In this document: in pieces, positions 31,190-40,699 of the stretch | How the letters are laid out: every line of letters starts with the position of its first letter | Position numbering within the stretch: the stretch's first letter is position 1 | From: Burkholderiales bacterium | GTDB taxonomy: Bacteria > Pseudomonadota > Gammaproteobacteria > Burkholderiales > WYBJ01 | DNA: 64,000 nt | NCBI GenBank assembly: GCA_022841915.1 | Contig: JALHQN010000019.1 | Span: forward strand, 1-64,000 | Direction: 5' to 3' | Notes under the pieces: generated by a model | Databases searched by the model: none | Told to the model about the DNA's origin: nothing | What the model saw: the letters and a program-made list of their open reading frames with translations, nothing else | Position numbers and translations under genes: made by a program

Positions 31190-32862
31190 TAGCAGTCGAC
31201 GCCTGGAAGCCGGCAGATGAGCTAACGCTTGAACCCAACGCCCTTCTTGCGGCCAAGGAGCAGGTGCGCAGTCTTGCGCTCACAGCCGGTCCGGGTGCGG
31301 GAAAGACTGAGGTGCTTGCACAGCGGGCAGACTTCCTACTGCGTACGAGTACCTGTCGCTACCCCAAACGGATCTTGGCAATCGCGTTCAAAGTCGATGC
31401 CAGCAGCAACCTGAAGGAGCGAGTCAAGCGGCGTTGCGGTTCTGAGCTTGCGGCGCGGTTCGACAGTTACACCTTCCATGCATTCGCGAAACGAATCATC
31501 GACCGGTTCCGCCCAATTCTGACCGGGCGCGAGGTCCTGGATGTAGGCTACAAAATCGTAGAACGAAAAGTGGGGCAGTCCCACCAAGAAATCGAGTTTT
31601 CCGACCTGGTTCCACTGGCCATCACGATCCTGCAGAAGTCCGCCATGGCGCGAAACGCCATTCGCCAAACCTACAGCGACGTCTTCCTTGACGAATTCCA
31701 GGACTGCACGAACCTGCAGTACGACCTACTCAAGCTGGCCTTTCAAGGTACGAGCATTCGCTTGACCGCCGTAGGTGACACCAAACAAAGGATCATGGGT
31801 TGGGCAGGGGCCATGGACGGGATCTTCCAAGCTTTCGTTGCCGACTTTACAGCCACACCTCTCAACATGTACCGCAACTTTCGCTCAAAGCCGCGGCTGT
31901 TGCGTCTGCAGAACGAGATCATTCGCAATCTTGATCCCCCATCTGTCATGCCCGATGAGGAACTTGCGGGCGAGGAAGGCGAGATATTTGCGTGGCGCTT
32001 CGAGGACGGTCGCAAGGAGGGGGACTACCTCGCAGACTTAATTGCAGGCTGGATAAAGAGCGAGCAACTGCCTCCTTCGGAAATCGCGGTCCTGATTCGC
32101 AATCAGCTCGACCTGTACGCCGATCATCTGATGGCGGCCCTGGAGGAGCGTGGAATACCCTTCCGTAACGAACAACAGATGCAAGACATCACGGCCGAGT
32201 CGGCTGCCCGCTTGATTGTCGACTATCTCTCCTGCCTCTATGGTCAGCGACAGCCCAAGGCATGGATTCGGCTCATGAACCAGCTCATCCCGTTTGCCGA
32301 TGAGGAGATTCAGTCGAATGCCCGCAAGGACCTTGATCGGCTCGTGAAGCAGCAGCGAAAAGAGATAGGAATTGCCGAGCTGATCGACGAACCCTTCACA
32401 GGTTGGTGGGATCGTGTCCGTGTATTTCTGAGGCAAGTCGGTGTTGAAACCCTGGTGTCACTTTCTCCAGATTACGAATCGCATGCTCGGCTAAGAGATG
32501 TGATTCGTGAAACAAAAGTGCGAATTGAGGAGTTGCTGAAGCGGGAGTCGGATTTACCCAAAGCCCTCATGCGGTTCTCAGATGACCAAGCAGTGCGGAT
32601 ACTGACTATTCATAAGAGCAAGGGCCTTGAGTTTGACTCGGTCATCATCTTGGCAGTTGAAAACGAAATCTTCTTTGGCAATCAGGATGAGAACCGCTGC
32701 GCTTACTTCGTAGGAGTATCGCGCGCCAAGAGACGACTTGTCCTAACCCATGCTGACCAACGGGAACGCCCAGAGGGGAGCACGAAACGTTGGGATGTGC
32801 AACGCACGGCTCAAACTGAGTATTTTGGCTATGCAGTGCCGTTCGTAAGGCCAGAACAATGA
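31186..32862 (+). CDS. UvrD/Rep-family SF1 helicase (GajB-like)
   Basis: A 558-residue protein with GTG start 31186 (GTGA overlap). Motif I is TAGPGAGKTEV (about 33-43) and motif II FLDEFQDC (about 166-173). AVGDTKQRIMGWAG is motif III, and RILTIHKSKGLEFDSVII and YFVGVSRAKRRLVLT are the late motifs. Domain order and size fit GajB, which senses DNA ends and helps activate the GajA nuclease. With the preceding OLD gene it gives the two-gene Gabija composition. Stand-alone OLD plus UvrD-like pairs also occur outside defined Gabija, so the name is an inference. Confidence 0.88.
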   Translation: MIAVDAWKPADELTLEPNALLAAKEQVRSLALTAGPGAGKTEVLAQRADFLLRTSTCRYPKRILAIAFKVDASSNLKERVKRRCGSELAARFDSYTFHAFAKRIIDRFRPILTGREVLDVGYKIVERKVGQSHQEIEFSDLVPLAITILQKSAMARNAIRQTYSDVFLDEFQDCTNLQYDLLKLAFQGTSIRLTAVGDTKQRIMGWAGAMDGIFQAFVADFTATPLNMYRNFRSKPRLLRLQNEIIRNLDPPSVMPDEELAGEEGEIFAWRFEDGRKEGDYLADLIAGWIKSEQLPPSEIAVLIRNQLDLYADHLMAALEERGIPFRNEQQMQDITAESAARLIVDYLSCLYGQRQPKAWIRLMNQLIPFADEEIQSNARKDLDRLVKQQRKEIGIAELIDEPFTGWWDRVRVFLRQVGVETLVSLSPDYESHARLRDVIRETKVRIEELLKRESDLPKALMRFSDDQAVRILTIHKSKGLEFDSVIILAVENEIFFGNQDENRCAYFVGVSRAKRRLVLTHADQRERPEGSTKRWDVQRTAQTEYFGYAVPFVRPEQ

Positions 32863-34085
32863 ACAAAAAGACATTGAAACCCCGCTGGTGCCAGGTGAAG
32901 TTCGGCGACGTGGTGCAGCTCTCGAAGGCGCGCAGCCAGCATCCACTGGCAGATGGCATTGAGCGCTACGTCGGGCTGGAACACCTGGAGCCGGGCGATC
33001 TTCGCATACGCAGTTGGGGCAGCGTGGCCGAAGGCGTGACCTTCACCAGCGTCTTCAAGCCCGGTCAAGTGCTATTCGGCAAGCGCCGCGCTTACCAGCG
33101 CAAGGTGGCCGTGGCGGACTTCTCCGGTGTCTGCTCCGGCGACATCTACGTGCTAGAGACAAAGGATGCAAAGGTTTTGCTGCCAGAGTTGCTGCCGTTC
33201 ATCTGCCAGACCGACGCCTTCTTCGATCACGCGGTGGGAACGTCGGCAGGCTCGCTAAGCCCACGCACCAATTGGACGAGCTTGGCGGATTTCCAGTTTT
33301 CGCTGCCGTGCATTGAAGACCAGGCCAACTTGGTTGCGTTGCTGGCCGCATCGTTGAGTGCGGTCCATGCCGCGGAAATGATCAGTCATCGTGTCGGTGA
33401 GCTTAGAAAAAGTGTTATTGCCAACCATCTAGGCAATGGGTCGGGCGCTTCTGGCGTGGCCACGCCGTGGGGAACCATCCCCTCATGCTGGAGATATATA
33501 CCCATAGGCGATTTGACACTGTCAAGCGCCTACGGTCCTCGATTTCCCTCCACGCTCTACGCGGATAAGGGAAGCGCAAGGACCATCCGAACAACGGACT
33601 TCTGCGGCAACGACGACATCAACCTTGAGACCGCGCCGTTTGCGAGGCTGGACGACAGCATGGTCCAAGAACATAAGCTGCTTAGCGGCGACTTCTTGCT
33701 TTCTCGTTCAGGCGAGTACGCAGGCAAGACACGCGTATTCGTGCCCTCAGTGGAAGGCCGATTCATTCCGGCCGCGTTCTTGATTAGATACAGGCTCTCT
33801 CTGTCGGAGATTCGGCCAAAGTACTTGCAGTACATCTGCTCTTCGCCAATCGGGCAGTCAGTTCTGTCGACACTTGTGCAAGGAAGCGCTCAACCGAACA
33901 TCGCCGGCTCAGCTTTCTTGGCCCTCAAGGTCCCGGTACCCCCGATCGAAGAGCAAGACCAAATCATTGCCATCGTGGATGACTTGTCAAAGGCAGACAG
34001 AGCTGCGAATGATCGACTAAAGAAGTCTCGCGCGTTCATGAGCGCCGTGCTGACGCGAAAACTGGAGGCGCAAGATGTTCAATGA
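32859..34085 (+). CDS. hsdS: Type I restriction-modification specificity subunit
   Basis: A 408-residue protein with ATGA overlap to the helicase. Two target-recognition domains are seen: the first from KFGDVVQLSKARS to about residue 175, the second from IPIGDLTLSSAYGPRF. Each is followed by a conserved helical spacer (EDQANLVALLAASLSAV and IEEQDQIIAIVDDLSKA). This is the normal HsdS layout that sets the two half-sites of the recognition sequence and binds two HsdM. The gene ends 11 bp into hsdR. Confidence 0.92.
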   Translation: MNKKTLKPRWCQVKFGDVVQLSKARSQHPLADGIERYVGLEHLEPGDLRIRSWGSVAEGVTFTSVFKPGQVLFGKRRAYQRKVAVADFSGVCSGDIYVLETKDAKVLLPELLPFICQTDAFFDHAVGTSAGSLSPRTNWTSLADFQFSLPCIEDQANLVALLAASLSAVHAAEMISHRVGELRKSVIANHLGNGSGASGVATPWGTIPSCWRYIPIGDLTLSSAYGPRFPSTLYADKGSARTIRTTDFCGNDDINLETAPFARLDDSMVQEHKLLSGDFLLSRSGEYAGKTRVFVPSVEGRFIPAAFLIRYRLSLSEIRPKYLQYICSSPIGQSVLSTLVQGSAQPNIAGSAFLALKVPVPPIEEQDQIIAIVDDLSKADRAANDRLKKSRAFMSAVLTRKLEAQDVQ

Positions 34086-37056
34086 GTCCAACACCGTCGA
34101 AGCCTACGTCCGCGACCTGCTCGTCGGTCCCATCAAGGCGACACCGGAAAACGCGGTACAGGAGCCCCTGCCCAGCTACGGCCCCAGTCCCAAAGGTATC
34201 GGCTGGCGCTATGCGGCCCCCTCCGAAGTGCCGCGTCAGATCCAGGAAGTGCTGGTCGAGCCCTGGTTACGCGATGCGCTGATACGCCTGAACCCCGAGA
34301 TCGCCGCCGATCCTGAGCTTGCCGATCAGGTGCTCTACAGGCTGCGCGCCATCGTGCTCTCGGTGCGCTCGGATGGCCTGATCCGCGCGAACGAGGAGAT
34401 GACCGCCTGGATGCGTGGCGAACGCTCCATGCCTTTCGGCGCCAACAACGAGCATGTCCAGGTGCGGCTGATCGACCTGGACGACCCGACGCAGAATCAG
34501 TACATCGTCACACAGCAGTACACCTGCCGCGCAGGGCCCACGGAGCGCCGGGCCGATTTGGTCCTGCTGGTCAACGGTCTGCCGCTGGTGCTGATCGAGG
34601 CCAAGACGCCAGTCAAGAAATGCATCAGTTGGGTGGATGGTGCGGTGCAGGTGCACGACGACTACGAGAAGTTCGTTCCCGAGCTCTTCGTGTGCAACGT
34701 GTTCTCGGTGGCCACCGAGGGCAAGGCCTACCACTACGGGTCGATCGGCCTGCCGGTCAAGGACTGGGGGCCTTGGCACCTGGACGGTGGCGATGCGCAG
34801 CACCATCCGCTGAAGTCGCTCAAGCTGTCGGCCGAGAGCATGCTGCGCCCGCATGTCGTGCTGGACATCCTCGGCAGCTTCACGTTGTTCGCCACGGACA
34901 AGAAGAAGCGCCGCATCAAGATCATCTGCCGCTACCAGCAGTACGAGGCGGCCAACAAGATCGTCGAGCGTGTGCTGGCGGGTCAACCGAGGAAGGGCCT
35001 GATCTGGCACTTCCAGGGGTCGGGCAAGTCGCTGCTGATGGTGTTCGCCGCGCAGAAGCTGCGCATGCATGCCGGCCTGAAGAACCCCACGGTGCTGATC
35101 GTGGTGGACCGGATCGATCTCGACAGCCAGATCACCGGCACCTTCACCGGGGCGGACATCCCCAACCTGGAGAAGGCCGACAGCCGCGAGAAGCTGCAGC
35201 AGCTGCTGGCGCAGGACGTGCGCAAGATCATCATCACGACGATCTTCAAGTTCGGCGAGGCCAGCGGGGCGCTGAACACGCGCAGCAACATCATCGCGCT
35301 GGTCGACGAGGCCCACCGCACGCAAGAAGGCGACCTGGGCCGCAAGATGCGCGAGGCCCTGCCGAATGCGTTTCTGTTCGGCCTGACGGGCACGCCGATC
35401 AACCGCGCCGACCGCAACACCTTCTACACCTTCGGTGCCGACGAAGACGAGAAGGGCTACATGAGCCGCTACGGCTTCGAGGAGTCGATCCGAGACGGTG
35501 CCACGCTGAAGCTGCACTTCGAGCCCCGGCTGATCGACCTGCACATCGACAAGGCCGCGCTGGACGCTGCCTACAAGGACCTGACCGGCGGCCTGTCGGA
35601 TCTGGACAAGGACAACCTCGCCAAGACCGCCGCCAAAATGGCCGTGCTGGTCAAGACGCCCGAGCGCATCCGCAAGGTGTGCGAGGACATCGTCGAGCAC
35701 TTCCAGGCCAAGGTGGAGCCCAACGGTTTCAAGGGCCAGATCGTCACCTTCGACCGGGAGTCCTGCCTGCTGTTCAAGGCCGAGCTGGACAAGCTGCTAC
35801 CGCCCGAGGCCACGGACATCGTGATGTCGGTGCAGGCGGCCGACAAGAAGGACCATCCTGAGTACGCGAAGTACGACCGCGCGCGTGACGAAGAGGAACG
35901 GCTACTGGACCGCTTCCGCGACCCGGCCGACCCGCTGAAGCTGATCATCGTCACGGCAAAGCTGCTGACGGGCTTCGACGCGCCCATCCTGCAGGCGATG
36001 TACCTGGACAAGCCCTTGCGGGACCACACGCTGCTGCAGGCCATCTGCCGGGTGAACCGCACTTACTCCGAGCAGAAGACCCACGGATTGATCGTGGATT
36101 ACCTCGGCATCTTCGACGATGTGGCGGCGGCGCTGGAGTTCGACGACCAGAGCGTCAAGCAGGTGGTCAGCAACATCCAGGAGCTGAAGGACAAGCTGCC
36201 CGAAGCGATGCAGAAGTGCCTGGCATTCTTTGCCGGCTGCGACCGCAGCTTGCAGGGCTACGAAGGCTTGATCGCTGCGCAGCAGTGCCTGCCCAATAAC
36301 GAGGTGCGAGACAACTTTGCCGCCGAGTACAGCGTGCTCAGCAAGATCTGGGAGGCGCTGTCACCGGACACCGTGCTGGGCCCCTTCGAGAAGGACTACA
36401 AGTGGCTGTCTCAGGTGTACCAGTCGGTGCAGCCGTCCAGCGGCCACGGTAAGCTGATTTGGCATTCGCTGGGCGCCAAGACGATCGAGTTGATCCACCA
36501 GAACGTCCACGTCGACGCCGTGCGGGACGATCTCGACACCCTTGTGCTGGACGCCGACCTCCTGGAGGCCGTGCTCTCGAATCCCGATCCGAAGAAGGCG
36601 AAGGAAATCGAGATCAAGCTCAAGCGCCGGCTGCGCGGGCACGGCGGCAACCCCAAGTTCAAGAAGCTGTCGGAACGACTCGATGCGCTGAAGGACCGCT
36701 TCGAGTCCGGTCAGATCAACAGCGTCGAGTTTCTGAAGCAGCTGTTGGAGATCGCAAAGGAGACCCTGCAAGCCGAGAAGGAGGTCCCGCCTGAAGAGGA
36801 CGAGGATCGCGGCAAGGCGGCGTTGACCGAGCTATTGAACGAAGTTAAGACATCTGAGACGCCGATCATTGTTGAACGTGTGGTTGCGGATATCGATGAG
36901 ATCGTTCGACTGGTTCGTTTTCCAGGTTGGCAAGGAACACTCGCCGGTGAGCGCGAAGTAAAAAAGGCGCTTCGCAAGGCTTTGTTCAAGTACAAACTCC
37001 ACGCCGACGCGGATCTATTTGATAAAGCGTACCGCTACATTCAGCAGTATTACTGA
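34075..37056 (+). CDS. hsdR: Type I restriction-modification endonuclease/translocase subunit
   Basis: A 993-residue protein starting MFNESNTVEAYVRDLLVG. The N-terminal PD-(D/E)xK nuclease is ADLVLLVNGLPLVLIEAKTP (about 165-185). The translocase core has HFQGSGKSLLMVF (about 308-320), ALVDEAHRT (about 406-414), GLTGTPINR, KLIIVTAKLLTGFDAPILQA and LLQAICRVNR. It cleaves unmodified DNA after ATP-driven translocation when joined to HsdM2S. All key motifs are intact and the length is typical. Confidence 0.95.
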   Translation: MFNESNTVEAYVRDLLVGPIKATPENAVQEPLPSYGPSPKGIGWRYAAPSEVPRQIQEVLVEPWLRDALIRLNPEIAADPELADQVLYRLRAIVLSVRSDGLIRANEEMTAWMRGERSMPFGANNEHVQVRLIDLDDPTQNQYIVTQQYTCRAGPTERRADLVLLVNGLPLVLIEAKTPVKKCISWVDGAVQVHDDYEKFVPELFVCNVFSVATEGKAYHYGSIGLPVKDWGPWHLDGGDAQHHPLKSLKLSAESMLRPHVVLDILGSFTLFATDKKKRRIKIICRYQQYEAANKIVERVLAGQPRKGLIWHFQGSGKSLLMVFAAQKLRMHAGLKNPTVLIVVDRIDLDSQITGTFTGADIPNLEKADSREKLQQLLAQDVRKIIITTIFKFGEASGALNTRSNIIALVDEAHRTQEGDLGRKMREALPNAFLFGLTGTPINRADRNTFYTFGADEDEKGYMSRYGFEESIRDGATLKLHFEPRLIDLHIDKAALDAAYKDLTGGLSDLDKDNLAKTAAKMAVLVKTPERIRKVCEDIVEHFQAKVEPNGFKGQIVTFDRESCLLFKAELDKLLPPEATDIVMSVQAADKKDHPEYAKYDRARDEEERLLDRFRDPADPLKLIIVTAKLLTGFDAPILQAMYLDKPLRDHTLLQAICRVNRTYSEQKTHGLIVDYLGIFDDVAAALEFDDQSVKQVVSNIQELKDKLPEAMQKCLAFFAGCDRSLQGYEGLIAAQQCLPNNEVRDNFAAEYSVLSKIWEALSPDTVLGPFEKDYKWLSQVYQSVQPSSGHGKLIWHSLGAKTIELIHQNVHVDAVRDDLDTLVLDADLLEAVLSNPDPKKAKEIEIKLKRRLRGHGGNPKFKKLSERLDALKDRFESGQINSVEFLKQLLEIAKETLQAEKEVPPEEDEDRGKAALTELLNEVKTSETPIIVERVVADIDEIVRLVRFPGWQGTLAGEREVKKALRKALFKYKLHADADLFDKAYRYIQQYY

Positions 37057-37064
37057 GGGATGGA

Positions 37065-39291
37065 ATGGTCAACCGCGACAGCGAGAATGCGTCCAACGTA
37101 ACCTGGTTCGTCAATGCGAGCTTGGGTGGTGCACCCGATCAATTTGCACGATTTCTTGACGAAGGCCGATGGGAGAACGGTGACGAGCCCAAGCACCTCG
37201 AGTTAGCGCAGTCCATGCGGCCTGGTGACAGAATTGCGGTCAAGTCGTGCTACACGCGCAAGCGCGGTCTGCCCTTTGACAGTCGAGGTCAGGCTGTTTC
37301 TGTCATGGCCATCAAGGCGGCCGGGACAATCCTCGAGAACTTCGATGGTGGCCGGCGCGTTCGCGTCGCTTGGGAGAAGAACGAGCCGGTTCGGGAGTGG
37401 TTTTTCTACACGCACCGAGGTGCGGTGTGGCGGGTGACTCCGGGGGAATGGACTGCCGACGCCCTGATCGCTTTTACCTTTGAGGGAAGACCTCAAGACA
37501 TCGAGCGATTCCGCAATGCGCCGTACTGGAAAGAACGGTTTGGCTCAACGGCGCACGAAAAGCGCCGATTCGAATGGACGAAGTTCTACGAGGCGTTCGC
37601 AGACAAGCTTCTCACATACCGCCACAACCGAGCCGTTCTGGTTGATGGCATTCGAGAGATCTCGTCCCGTGTACATGGTCTTGGACACTTAACTCAGGAC
37701 CAATACCCAGACGAGACCAAGGGATTCGTAAGGGACATTTGTCCGTTCACAACGATGGGTCTGTTCAACCGAGGCCTTCGAGATACGAACCGCAGAACAA
37801 TCGCCGACGAACTGCAAAAGTTTCTCGGCATGGACGAGACGGTGCCCGACAGCTTCGAAGGCATCCCCCTTTTGAACAATATGCTTTCCTCCAGAGGAGG
37901 TCCGTGCCGCCGAGCATATTGAACTGCTGTGGGAAGTCTTTGCGGCAGGTATCGATTTCGCGGATCTTGCGACCGACCCCGATCAGGCCCGGACACGGTT
38001 TTCGTCGGCGTTTGACAACGTAACTTCGCTTCCCGGTGTCGGCTGGAATCTTACATTCGGTCTCTACTGGTGTAGGCCATGGGCATTTCCTTGTCTCGAT
38101 CAGAACTCCAAGGTCTACATAACAAGAAAATTAGGAGTGCCGATTGGCCTCCATGGCCCGAGGCGGCGATGCAACGCCGCTGACTACCTTGCAGTCATGG
38201 ATACACTGGAGCCAAGATTTCGAGAAGCATCTTATCCGGTGCATTCCTACCCCGAGCTTTCGCTGGAGGCATGGCAGTACAAGGAGCCGGTCGCAGAACG
38301 ATCCCTGGGGGACGAGACTTTACCGTCGGATGCGGTCACCATTGCTGAGGATAGCGAGGAACGAAACGATGAGGCCGTACTCTTGGCTGTGCCCATAGTG
38401 CCGTATTCCTCGCAGAACGTCCTCCAAGACGGCTGCTTCTTGGAAAGCAGTGAGATCGACCGACTGTTGGACCGGTTGCGCGTCAAGAAAAACGTGATCC
38501 TTCAGGGTCCTCCGGGTACGGGAAAGACATGGCTCGCGAAGCGGCTTGGCTTTGCGCTCATAGGTCAAAAGGACGAAAGCAAGATCAGGGCAGTCCAGTT
38601 CCATCCCAACCTTTCCTATGAAGATTTTGTGAGGGGATGGCGGCCTACTGCTGAAGGAAAGCTTTCTCTTGTTGACGGCGTCTTCATGGAAGCCATCAAG
38701 GCGGCGTCCAGGGCCCCCGGGGCGAAATTTGTGGTGGTTATTGAGGAAATCAACCGTGGCAACCCGGCACAGATTTTCGGAGAGTTGCTGACGTTGCTGG
38801 AGGCCGGAAAACGCACGCCCAGTGAAGCCCTGGAGTTGTGCTATCCCGATGTCGACGGGAAGCGTCGTCCTGTTCACATCCCGGAGAACCTGTACGTCAT
38901 CGGCACCATGAACGTTGCGGACCGGTCGCTGGCCTTGGTGGATCTAGCGTTACGTCGACGGTTCGCATTCGTGGAGCTGGAGCCGAGGCTTGGAGCCAGG
39001 TGGCGTGACTGGGTTGCAAGCAAGTGCGGCGTAGACGGTACCCTTTTGGAAGACATCCAAAGGCGGATTGAGGCTCTGAACGAACAGATCGCGTCAGATG
39101 CTCGACTTGGAAAGCAGTTCCGGATAGGGCACAGCTACGTGACCCCCGCGAACACTCTGGAGGCGGGGGAGACCCGCAAGTGGTTCCAGCAAGTCGTCGA
39201 GACGGAGATCGGGCCCCTGCTTGACGAGTACTGGTTCGATGTCCCGGGTGAGGCCCGGAAGGCTTGTGAACGCCTGATGCAGGGCTGGTAA
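37065..39291 (+). pseudogene. mcrB: McrB-like restriction GTPase, frameshifted
   Basis: Two frames together make one protein. Frame 1 (37065-37922, 285 residues) is the modified-base-recognition-like N-terminal part (NASLGGAPDQFARFLDEG, VREWFFYTHRG, DICPFTTMGLFNRG). It breaks near 37880 after FEGIPLLNN. The second frame resumes with HIELLWEVFAAGIDFAD, has no start of its own before about 38137, and includes LQGPPGTGKTWLAK (Walker A), FVVVIEEINRG (Walker B), IGTMNVADRSLALVD and ALRRRFAF. The total length is one base off a multiple of three, so a 1-nt indel explains the break. The AAA+ GTPase motor is intact but is separated from its recognition domain. Stop and mcrC start overlap (TAATG). Confidence 0.85.
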
Positions 39292-40394
39292 TGCCGCCGT
39301 TGGACGTGAATCTGCAATGCCCGGGCTACATTGGGCGAATCCCAGTGCGGAACCTTTGGCTCCTAATGCTTTACGCGTCGGATTTGTTCCGAAGCAGCGG
39401 AATCGGTAAGGTCGGCCTGGAAGACAGCCCCGACGACCTTCCCGATCTGGTGGCGGAGGTTTTAGCTCATGCGGTCGAACGGCGGCAAAAACGTCAGCTG
39501 AGCCAGGGGTACCTAAGTCGTGAGGCGACGTTGAATCGTGTGCGCGGGCGCATCAATGTATTGGCGACCGAGCAGTATCAGCTGCTTTCTAGGGGTAGCG
39601 TGGCATGCAAATTCGATGAGCTAACAATGGACACGCCTCGAAATCGCTTTGTCCGCGCCGCGTTGGAATCCATCTGCCGGGTCGTGCGCCGGCAAGACGT
39701 GGCTCATCGCTGCCGCTTTCTGGCTGCGGGGATGAAGGCGCGAGGGGTTTCGGGCAATGCACCCAGCCGAGCCGAGATGAGTGCCGATCGGTTCGGCAGA
39801 AACGATGCGGATGACAGGTTTATGATCGCTGCGGCGAAACTGGCTCTCGATCTAGTGCTACCGACAGAGTCCCTTGGCAGTAGCGTCCTCACCCTACCTG
39901 ACCGCGAGGTCACGTGGGTCCGCCGCCTTTTTGAGCGCGCGATCGGCGGATTCTATGGGGTCGTTCTGACTCCTCGCGGCTGGCGGGTTCGATGCGGAGG
40001 CGTACTGGGCTGGCAGATCGAGCATAAGACGGCTGGCATAGACCGTATTCTCCCCGCTATGCGCACTGACATCATTCTCGATCACGACTCGTCGAGAAGG
40101 CGGGTCGTTATTGATACGAAGTTCACCTCAGTCGTGACTGCTGGCTGGCGACGCGAAGAAACCTTGCGCAGTGGCTACCTCTACCAAATTTACGCGTATC
40201 TCCGGTCTCAGGTTGGCCGCGGCGATGATCTCGCTGATTCAGCATCAGGACTGCTCTTGCATCCCGCTATCGGTGAGGCAGTGGACGAGTCCATCACGAT
40301 TCAGGGTCATCGCATAAGGTTTGCTACTGTTGATCTCAACGCGTCATCGGGGGAGATTCGCTCGCAGCTGTTGCGGTTGTGCGAACCTGTCTGA
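39291..40394 (+). CDS. mcrC: McrC-like nuclease subunit
   Basis: A 367-residue protein starting MPPLDVNLQCPGYIGRIP. The N-terminal half is the helical McrC region (VRNLWLLMLYASDLF, TLNRVRGRINVL, FDELTMDTPRNRFVRAAL). The C-terminal half has the PD-(D/E)xK core MRTDIILDHD and RRVVIDTKFT, then LYQIYAYLRSQ. It partners McrB to cut DNA with modified cytosines. It is the last gene of the defence operon. With mcrB frameshifted the complex may be inactive. Confidence 0.92.
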   Translation: MPPLDVNLQCPGYIGRIPVRNLWLLMLYASDLFRSSGIGKVGLEDSPDDLPDLVAEVLAHAVERRQKRQLSQGYLSREATLNRVRGRINVLATEQYQLLSRGSVACKFDELTMDTPRNRFVRAALESICRVVRRQDVAHRCRFLAAGMKARGVSGNAPSRAEMSADRFGRNDADDRFMIAAAKLALDLVLPTESLGSSVLTLPDREVTWVRRLFERAIGGFYGVVLTPRGWRVRCGGVLGWQIEHKTAGIDRILPAMRTDIILDHDSSRRRVVIDTKFTSVVTAGWRREETLRSGYLYQIYAYLRSQVGRGDDLADSASGLLLHPAIGEAVDESITIQGHRIRFATVDLNASSGEIRSQLLRLCEPV

Positions 40395-40699
40395 ATTATC
40401 GCCCATTGGCTTGGCAGAAAACGTAAAATGCATGAAGGTGTTCAAGTGCGGAGGGCAGGCAATGCTCGGTATCACCAAACTTTCGGCGTTTACGGCGAGT
40501 ATCGCGACACAACTTCGCGCTGCTATTCAAGTCGGTATCCCCGCTGACGACGCCGTGAAGGCGCGGCGCAGCGCTGAGAGTGAACCCACCCTCGACCTCA
40601 CAGTAGCGCACGTATGGGACGACGCGCTCGGTCGCACGACGCGCAACGGCCTCGATAGCCTCGAGATCGGCGCAGGTAAGACGCGTATAGACGAGTAGT
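40395..40699. other. Convergent intergenic region between mcrC and traG
   Basis: Both strands are open (+ from 40432 to 40698; - from about 40708 to 40396), but neither frame has a family resemblance or a good ribosome-binding site. I see no terminator with a T run, though transcripts from both sides must end here. Confidence 0.4.

Noticed and set aside
34267-35700. A 477-codon minus-strand frame across hsdR
   Set aside because: Shadow of hsdR; no start signal or known motif.
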